Shown here in pieces: positions 42,423-47,384 of a DNA stretch of 47,384 bases (position 1 is the first letter of the stretch; every line of letters begins with the position of its first letter). The notes beneath the pieces are model-generated. The model had not been told where the DNA came from and did no database searches. It worked only from the letters and a program-made list of their open reading frames with translations. The translations under genes and the position numbers were made by a program. This DNA comes from Crocinitomicaceae bacterium. GTDB taxonomy: Bacteria; Bacteroidota; Bacteroidia; Flavobacteriales_D; Crocinitomicaceae. Where the stretch lies: the NCBI GenBank assembly GCA_030830205.1, contig JAURNL010000097.1, positions 1 through 47,384 of the forward strand. Reading direction: 5' to 3'.

Positions 42423-44857
42423 GAGATTTCGCTTAGTGTTGGCAAGTGATCTTCATAGGTAAATTCGAGCGAATGCTTACCAGGTAAAAGTGATTCAAAG
42501 TTGCGTTCAAAATGTAATTCTTGATGCCGGCTAAAAATCCAAAAATCGACCAATGGTTGTGAAGATTCTATGTGTACCACTCCTTTTTTCAAAACCGGAT
42601 CGAGTATTTCGACAGACATGGATGGTTGAATATTGGGAACTTTCCTCTTGCTTATAAAGGTAAACAAGCGCGTATACTGCTCGTCTAGCGTTACTTTAAT
42701 AAATCCTAATTTATTCTCGGAAAGAGCCATTAATACCTGTACTTTATTGGCTTGAAGCGGATAGGTCCTACGTTGGGTTTGAATTAACGAACCATCTGGA
42801 TTGTACATTTCAATCTGCACAGTTACGAGGGTATCTTCGGGTAGGTCACTGGTGAGTACCAGGTAATGCATGTCATCTTTAACCTGCTCAAGTACGGCAA
42901 TAGAGCGGTAATCTTCTTGTACAGCATAATGCAGCGCTTTCCAATTGTTGTGATCATCTAAACTAGACCATGTTGGAGCTGGCCAGCAGTCATTGAGCTG
43001 CCAGAATATCGTACCCATACAGCGTGGTGCATCTGCTCTGTGGCCTGCAATAGCCATACTAACCGCTTTGCGTTGAGTAAGTTGGGAAAAATAGATGAAG
43101 GTTTCAAAGTCTTTGGCTTTTCCGTAATAGATTTTGGCATGTTTCTCTATCATGCTATTGCCCACATAAGACTTTTGATGATTTTTCATCACAGCAGAGT
43201 TTAAGCGTTGTTGCTCAAGAAGCGCAAAGCGATTCACTGCACTTGGTTCAGGAAAACTCTGAAAACCGTACTCAGCATTGAAGCGCCCAACTTTATTGGC
43301 AAAATCGTGCAATGGGTCTTTACCGTGCCACACACCCCAATAGTGCATGGTGCCATGGTTAAAATTGTCGTCCTTACCCCAGTTACTCAGCGGAGAAGTA
43401 TGGACATAAGGTATACTTTGATCGGTGAGTAAATCTACATACTTAGGGAGTGTCTTTTTAAATAATTGTTCATAGGCTGATTCAATTTCTTGTTGTTCTA
43501 ACTCTTGCAAATTATATTGAGCCTGAAAACCCCAGTGATGCCAAGCTACGTCAACCTCATTATTGCCGTTGAAATAAACCAATGATGGATGTGCAGCCAA
43601 ACGCGGTATTTGTTGATTGATTTCACGGCTAACATGATTTATAAATTGTTCATCACCGGGATACATTGCGCAGGCAAACATAAAGTCGTGCCATACCATA
43701 ATTCCTGCCTGATCACAAGCGTGTAAAAAGGAATCAGGAGCATATATGCCGCCACCCCATATGCGAACCATATTGAAATTAGCCGCTTGCATTTGTGCAA
43801 CCAGTGCAACATAAGCACTATCCAAGGAAGGCCCTGCAAAAATTCCCGGTGGTATAAGGTTGGCTCCTTTTGCAAATATTTTGCGGCCATTAATTTGGAA
43901 AACAAAGGAAGTGCCCCATTGGTCTTTTTCTTGAAGTAATTCAGCTTTGCGAATCCCAAAAGTAAATGGGTGTTCATGGATTAGTACTTCGTTTGCATTG
44001 TAAAAACGAAGCGTATCCTTATATAAATGCTGAGCTCCTTGCCCTACTGGCCACCAGAGCTGAACATTGGATAGCGTTTGTTCTAATTGAACATGTTCTT
44101 GACCCGCTATTTGAATATCGTTGAAATGTCCGGTTCTGCAAATAAGTCCTTCTTGCGCTGTTTCTATACTAAAGTTTAAAGTAAGCTTGGCTTCATTACT
44201 TTCCGTAATGCTTAAAGTATTGACCCTTAAATTTTCGACAAGTATTGGAGGAGGTACTGCAATGGTAATTGGATAGGCAAAACCAATTGTATTGAGCCTT
44301 GGTGCCCAATCCCAACCAAAGTGATATTGAGGCTTGCGGGTCAAGGAAGCAACTTTCTCACTCCCAACATCGTTGGGAGCTGGATAGGTAAAGGATTGAT
44401 TGGCTCCTGAATTAGCGTGGTAAGTGATCGGCGACTCTATTCTGATTTCCAGCTGATTATATCCACACAACAACTCGTCGTGATGCAGCAAAAAACGGTA
44501 ATGAATAAAGAAATTTTCTGTTTTTGCCAACAACTTTCCGTTGAGGTAGATTTGCGCATAAGTATCTAAATTGGGGATATCGAGGGTCAGTTCTTCTGCA
44601 TTATAGAAGGCTTCATCTAAAAAGAATTTAGATCGAAAAGCCCATGAATGCGTTTCAATCCATTGGTATTTTGATTCGTTTTCACCAAAAAATGGGTCTG
44701 GTAATTCACCTTTGAGCCATAAATAAGCTTGCACCGTTCCCATTTTTCCAAATGGCATCCATTTTTTTTGAATTGGATGATACATTTCCCAAAAAAGTGT
44801 CACTTGGGAATGAACAATATTCACTGCAAATACAAAAAAGAAGAAAACACTACGCAT
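42407..44857 (-). CDS. Glycoside hydrolase family 2 beta-mannosidase
   Basis: This enzyme removes beta-1,4-linked mannose, for example from the N-glycan core Man-beta-1,4-GlcNAc. The 816-residue protein has a signal peptide ([18 protein letters not shown]), a sugar-binding jelly-roll, an immunoglobulin-like domain and a TIM barrel with acid/base E434 ([11 protein letters not shown]) and nucleophile E529 ([12 protein letters not shown]). The [12 protein letters not shown] and [14 protein letters not shown] segments are typical of GH2 beta-mannosidases. The ATG at 44857 is preferred (shared base with the upstream stop: TAATG); a TTG two codons earlier is less likely. Confidence 0.94.
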   Translation of the reverse strand: MRSVFFFFVFAVNIVHSQVTLFWEMYHPIQKKWMPFGKMGTVQAYLWLKGELPDPFFGENESKYQWIETHSWAFRSKFFLDEAFYNAEELTLDIPNLDTYAQIYLNGKLLAKTENFFIHYRFLLHHDELLCGYNQLEIRIESPITYHANSGANQSFTYPAPNDVGSEKVASLTRKPQYHFGWDWAPRLNTIGFAYPITIAVPPPILVENLRVNTLSITESNEAKLTLNFSIETAQEGLICRTGHFNDIQIAGQEHVQLEQTLSNVQLWWPVGQGAQHLYKDTLRFYNANEVLIHEHPFTFGIRKAELLQEKDQWGTSFVFQINGRKIFAKGANLIPPGIFAGPSLDSAYVALVAQMQAANFNMVRIWGGGIYAPDSFLHACDQAGIMVWHDFMFACAMYPGDEQFINHVSREINQQIPRLAAHPSLVYFNGNNEVDVAWHHWGFQAQYNLQELEQQEIESAYEQLFKKTLPKYVDLLTDQSIPYVHTSPLSNWGKDDNFNHGTMHYWGVWHGKDPLHDFANKVGRFNAEYGFQSFPEPSAVNRFALLEQQRLNSAVMKNHQKSYVGNSMIEKHAKIYYGKAKDFETFIYFSQLTQRKAVSMAIAGHRADAPRCMGTIFWQLNDCWPAPTWSSLDDHNNWKALHYAVQEDYRSIAVLEQVKDDMHYLVLTSDLPEDTLVTVQIEMYNPDGSLIQTQRRTYPLQANKVQVLMALSENKLGFIKVTLDEQYTRLFTFISKRKVPNIQPSMSVEILDPVLKKGVVHIESSQPLVDFWIFSRHQELHFERNFESLLPGKHSLEFTYEDHLPTLSEISYLLR

Positions 44858-45846
44858 TACCAATTTCTATCGAATTTAGCATCGATAAGAGCTTCCCCGT
44901 CTTGAGTTCTAAGCGCATAATTAAAGCCAGCGAAGATGGAATATCCACCATAGTTTCCATTTTTGTCGATGGCAATAAAACCACATTGTAAGCCCGTAAG
45001 ATCTTTGTTTTTTCTTATGATACGCATGCAAGCTTCTTTGCATGCTGCTTCTGGAGACAACCCTTGACGCATGAGCTCCACGACGGTATGGCTACCAGCG
45101 ATACGAACAATTGCTTCGCCAAGTCCTGTGGCAGTAGCGGCACCAACTTCGTCGTCTACAAATAATCCAGCACCAATGATCGGCGAATCGCCTACACGTC
45201 CATGCATTTTGTATGCCCATCCACTTGTGGTGCAAGCTCCGGCAAGTTGACCATTTGAATCTAGGGCAATCATGCCGATAGTGTCGTGGTTTTCGTGGTT
45301 AATCTCTGGTTTCTTGAACAAGTCTTTATTTTCTTTTCGCCACTTATCGTAATCTTTTTTGACTTCTGGAATGGGCATTTTGGCCGTCTGATAACCTTGC
45401 TCAATGGCAAACTTATGGGCGCCATCACCAACTAACATCACATGTTGGGTGCGTTCCATAACGCCGCGAGCAACATTTATAGGGTGAGCAATTCCTTCTA
45501 AAAAAGCGACGGAACCACAACGGGAATCCCCGCTCATAATACATGCATCCAAGGTAACGTGTCCGTCACGGTCAGGACGTCCACCCACCCCTACGCTGCG
45601 ATTGGTCAAATCTGCTTCTGTGACCATCACACCTTGCTCTACCGCATCGAGCGCAGATCCACCTTTAGAGAGTACTTGCCAAGCACCTTCATTGGCGGCC
45701 AAGCCATGATTCCAAGTTGAGAGCACTAAAGGGGTGTTGGTTTTTCCTGAAAAAGAATGTACAACGGTTTGACTAGCTTTTGATTTATCTACTAAGCTGA
45801 GGGCACTCAACAAGGCACCAAAACGAATAAATTGTCTTCTTTTCAT
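44857..45846 (-). CDS. N4-(beta-N-acetylglucosaminyl)-L-asparaginase (glycosylasparaginase)
   Basis: This Ntn-hydrolase cleaves the GlcNAc-Asn bond of N-glycopeptides after proteolysis. The 329-residue precursor cuts itself before T189 (context NHDTIGMIALD), which becomes the new N-terminal nucleophile. Other family segments are STWNHGLAANEGAW, GDSRCGSVAFLEG, and HGRVGDSPIIGAGLFVDDEVGAATATGLGE. An MKRRQFIRFGALLSALSL start carries twin arginines, so Tat export is possible. Its TAA stop overlaps the beta-mannosidase ATG by one base. Confidence 0.95.
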   Translation of the reverse strand: MKRRQFIRFGALLSALSLVDKSKASQTVVHSFSGKTNTPLVLSTWNHGLAANEGAWQVLSKGGSALDAVEQGVMVTEADLTNRSVGVGGRPDRDGHVTLDACIMSGDSRCGSVAFLEGIAHPINVARGVMERTQHVMLVGDGAHKFAIEQGYQTAKMPIPEVKKDYDKWRKENKDLFKKPEINHENHDTIGMIALDSNGQLAGACTTSGWAYKMHGRVGDSPIIGAGLFVDDEVGAATATGLGEAIVRIAGSHTVVELMRQGLSPEAACKEACMRIIRKNKDLTGLQCGFIAIDKNGNYGGYSIFAGFNYALRTQDGEALIDAKFDRNW

Positions 45847-45849
45847 AGC

Positions 45850-46926
45850 TTATTTTCTTTTGCGAAGTTCTGCAGCCAGCCAATTTTGAAAGGCTTTGGC
45901 ATTTTTTGAATGGACAGCTCCCGAAGCTGTAAAATTATGTGTTCCAGAATAATCTGGTTTGGCACACATAAATATGTAGTCGTGCTGACTTGGATGGAGT
46001 ACTGCATCGATCACGCCAACTGGAGGTAAATATATCGGACCAGGCGGCAATCCCTTTATTTTATATGTATTGTAGGGGCAATCGATGTCGCGATGTACGG
46101 CCAATAGTCGTTGAACTCCCTTGAGCTGATCACCCCAACAAAATTTAAAAGTGGGGTCAGATTGCAATTTGATTCCTTGTTTAATTCGGTTTAAATAAAG
46201 ACCTGCGATAATTGGCCACTCCTCTGCCCTACGCGACTGCTCCGAATAAACTATACTTGCTAAAGTAACTGCTTCACTTGGTGTTTGAAGACCCACCTTA
46301 AGCAATTTAGCTTTTCTTTCAGGAGACCAAAACGCTTTGAATTCGGTAGCCATTCGATTTACAAATGACTGAGGTGTTTGGTCCCAGTACATTTGATATG
46401 TATTGGGAATAAACAAAGCAGGAATTTCATCAAAGGTAAAGCCTAAGCGATCTAAATGATGTCCATTTTGAAGATAATGAATAAACGCTGCGCTATCCAA
46501 ATCAAGTTGATTTTGGAGTTTTCCAGCTAAATGATTGATGGTACGACAGTTTTCAAAGCTTACTTGTACGGTGAGTTCTGCATTGCCATTGTTATTTGCA
46601 TTTTTAGTAAATCCATTCCAAATGTGGCGATAGGCAGTTTTGGGGGCAATTATGTATTTACCAGGTGCAATATTTCTTTGATTCATTCCTTTTTGATTAC
46701 CAACCAATTCAAAAAGTGGTGCTTGGTCAATTACTCCATTTTGCTGAAGTAATAAGGAAATAGATTGGACCGTTAGCAGATCAGAAGAGATATAAACAGT
46801 AAGCTCTTCGGTATTGGAAGATTTCTGAAATGCACCGTAATAATACTTTATTTTGGGCAATAACAGTACTACAGTTGCTATGGTTATTGCACTAAATAAT
46901 AAGATCAGTTTTCCCTTGTTAGACAT
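45850..46926 (-). CDS. mltG: Endolytic murein transglycosylase
   Basis: MltG cuts nascent glycan strands of peptidoglycan at the inner membrane. The 358-residue protein has an N-terminal anchor (about 5-24), a LysM-like region, and a YceG/MltG catalytic domain with E229 in TLASIVYSEQS. Typical segments are GLYLNRIKQGIKLQSDPTFKF, CPYNTYKIKGLPPGPI, and a C-terminal HNFTASGAVHSKNAKAFQNWL. It overlaps the preceding acetyltransferase by 22 bases and ends 3 bases before the asparaginase ATG. Confidence 0.94.
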   Translation of the reverse strand: MSNKGKLILLFSAITIATVVLLLPKIKYYYGAFQKSSNTEELTVYISSDLLTVQSISLLLQQNGVIDQAPLFELVGNQKGMNQRNIAPGKYIIAPKTAYRHIWNGFTKNANNNGNAELTVQVSFENCRTINHLAGKLQNQLDLDSAAFIHYLQNGHHLDRLGFTFDEIPALFIPNTYQMYWDQTPQSFVNRMATEFKAFWSPERKAKLLKVGLQTPSEAVTLASIVYSEQSRRAEEWPIIAGLYLNRIKQGIKLQSDPTFKFCWGDQLKGVQRLLAVHRDIDCPYNTYKIKGLPPGPIYLPPVGVIDAVLHPSQHDYIFMCAKPDYSGTHNFTASGAVHSKNAKAFQNWLAAELRKRK

Positions 46927-47384
46927 AATTGAAAAGTGAGTTCGTCGAAAAGTTGATTTTTATAGCGCAGCCAATTCTTACGGGTACCTGCATGAAAGAA
47001 CCCAGATTTCTCAAATAACTGAATGCTTGCCTGGTTATCGTGATGGATTTGACAATATAAATTTCGAAGTTCAAGTGTTTCTCTACAATATGTGATGAGC
47101 AAAGATAGCGCCTCACCTGCAAATCCTTTCCCTTTGTCTTGATCTTCGGCTATTAGAATTCCTACAGCCGCATAACCATGTTTAAAATTGAGGTCATAAA
47201 GATCTATGACTCCTACTGGACGATTGTCTGCTGCAGTTTGGATAACCAAACGCATTTGGCCTGACTTGCGAATATCGGATTGCTGTTCAATGAGCTGATG
47301 AATATCATACATAGAAAAAGGCACTTCAGTATTGGAGACCTTCCAATTGGCCGGATTGTTTTCCCAAAGAAAAATGGTGCCAGC
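46905..47384 (-). CDS. GNAT-family N-acetyltransferase (5' end outside window)
   Basis: The reading frame stays open to the right edge of the window, so the start lies beyond it. A GTG at 47324 is internal: the residues before it (FLWENNPANWKVSNTEVPFS) belong to the RimJ/RimL/SpeG-type fold. The GNAT core includes VGVIDLYDLNFKHGYAAVGILIAEDQDKGKGFAGEALSL, with an acetyl-CoA-binding KGKGFAGEA loop, and LFEKSGFFHAGTRKNWL. The substrate may be a polyamine or a protein N-terminus. It overlaps mltG by 22 bases. Confidence 0.88.
   Translation of the reverse strand, partial: AGTIFLWENNPANWKVSNTEVPFSMYDIHQLIEQQSDIRKSGQMRLVIQTAADNRPVGVIDLYDLNFKHGYAAVGILIAEDQDKGKGFAGEALSLLITYCRETLELRNLYCQIHHDNQASIQLFEKSGFFHAGTRKNWLRYKNQLFDELTFQLCLTREN

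Noticed and set aside
47322-47324. GTG start of the rightmost acetyltransferase
   Set aside because: Conserved-looking GNAT sequence continues upstream to the window edge, so the gene is cut rather than complete.
1-47384. Mobile elements, prophage, CRISPR or defence islands
   Set aside because: No transposase, integrase, terminal repeats, spaced direct repeats or recognisable defence genes appear; gene content is ordinary chromosomal.

Overview
Organism. The window looks like chromosomal DNA of a Bacteroidota member, most likely Flavobacteriales (Crocinitomicaceae/Fluviicola-like; the family is an inference). Reasons: two proteins carry type IX secretion C-terminal sorting domains; many genes are preceded by the Bacteroidota -7 element TAnnTTTG; Shine-Dalgarno sites are scarce and starts are A-rich; housekeeping proteins have Bacteroidota forms (short-LID Adk, Obg without a C-terminal domain, POT transporters with soluble inserts). 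Coding is dense, no gap exceeds 300 bases, and no transposon, phage gene, CRISPR array, tRNA or rRNA was seen. Layout. 1-2311: end of a dipeptidyl-peptidase IV-type S9 peptidase, a bidirectional terminator, and an opposing DUF6132-rhodanese-rhodanese operon. 2389-5701: an acidic hypothetical gene, the SRP RNA gene with its own promoter, then a tight operon of a ribulose-phosphate 3-epimerase/CBS fusion, a DAHP synthase and a KdsC-type phosphatase with an extra N-terminal domain. 5734-11607: saccharopine dehydrogenase-like enzyme, pentapeptide-repeat protein, UMF1 transporter, DapD, TrhO and Lgt, mostly with 4-base overlaps. 11617-13978: pyruvate dehydrogenase E1-alpha and E2. 14030-21883: a 25-residue-repeat protein behind a fused SpmA/SpmB-like gate protein, pirin, nitroreductase, secreted subtilase, GNAT, ACMSD and a SIMPL protein. 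21936-25259: an SDR without the catalytic Tyr, a photolyase-like protein consisting of the FAD domain plus an unassigned C-terminal region, and a cryptochrome/photolyase. 25167-29389: hpt-adk-obg-PAP2-crcB diverging from purK. 29439-36922: Omp28-like T9SS protein, TcdA, two tandem POT transporters, a conserved acidic hypothetical and TrmB. 36925-41891: glycosyltransferase, GatC, acyltransferase, TrpS and a TonB-dependent receptor. 41957-42422: TIGR03643 and DUF2256 genes. 42407-47384: a minus-strand group of GNAT (cut by the window edge), MltG, glycosylasparaginase and beta-mannosidase. Working together. The last two enzymes attack neighbouring bonds in the N-glycan core. The SDR/photolyase/cryptochrome genes, together with the separate TIGR03643/DUF2256 pair, form a light/DNA-repair-associated set. 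The epimerase-CBS/DAHP synthase/KdsC-like operon resembles the logic of Kdo synthesis but with different enzymes, and is the best candidate for an undescribed pathway. Regulation. Seven genes have TAnnTTTG ending only 3-4 bases before the start codon, and the SRP RNA 5' end in the same window shows a similar promoter-to-transcript distance, so these mRNAs are predicted to be leaderless.
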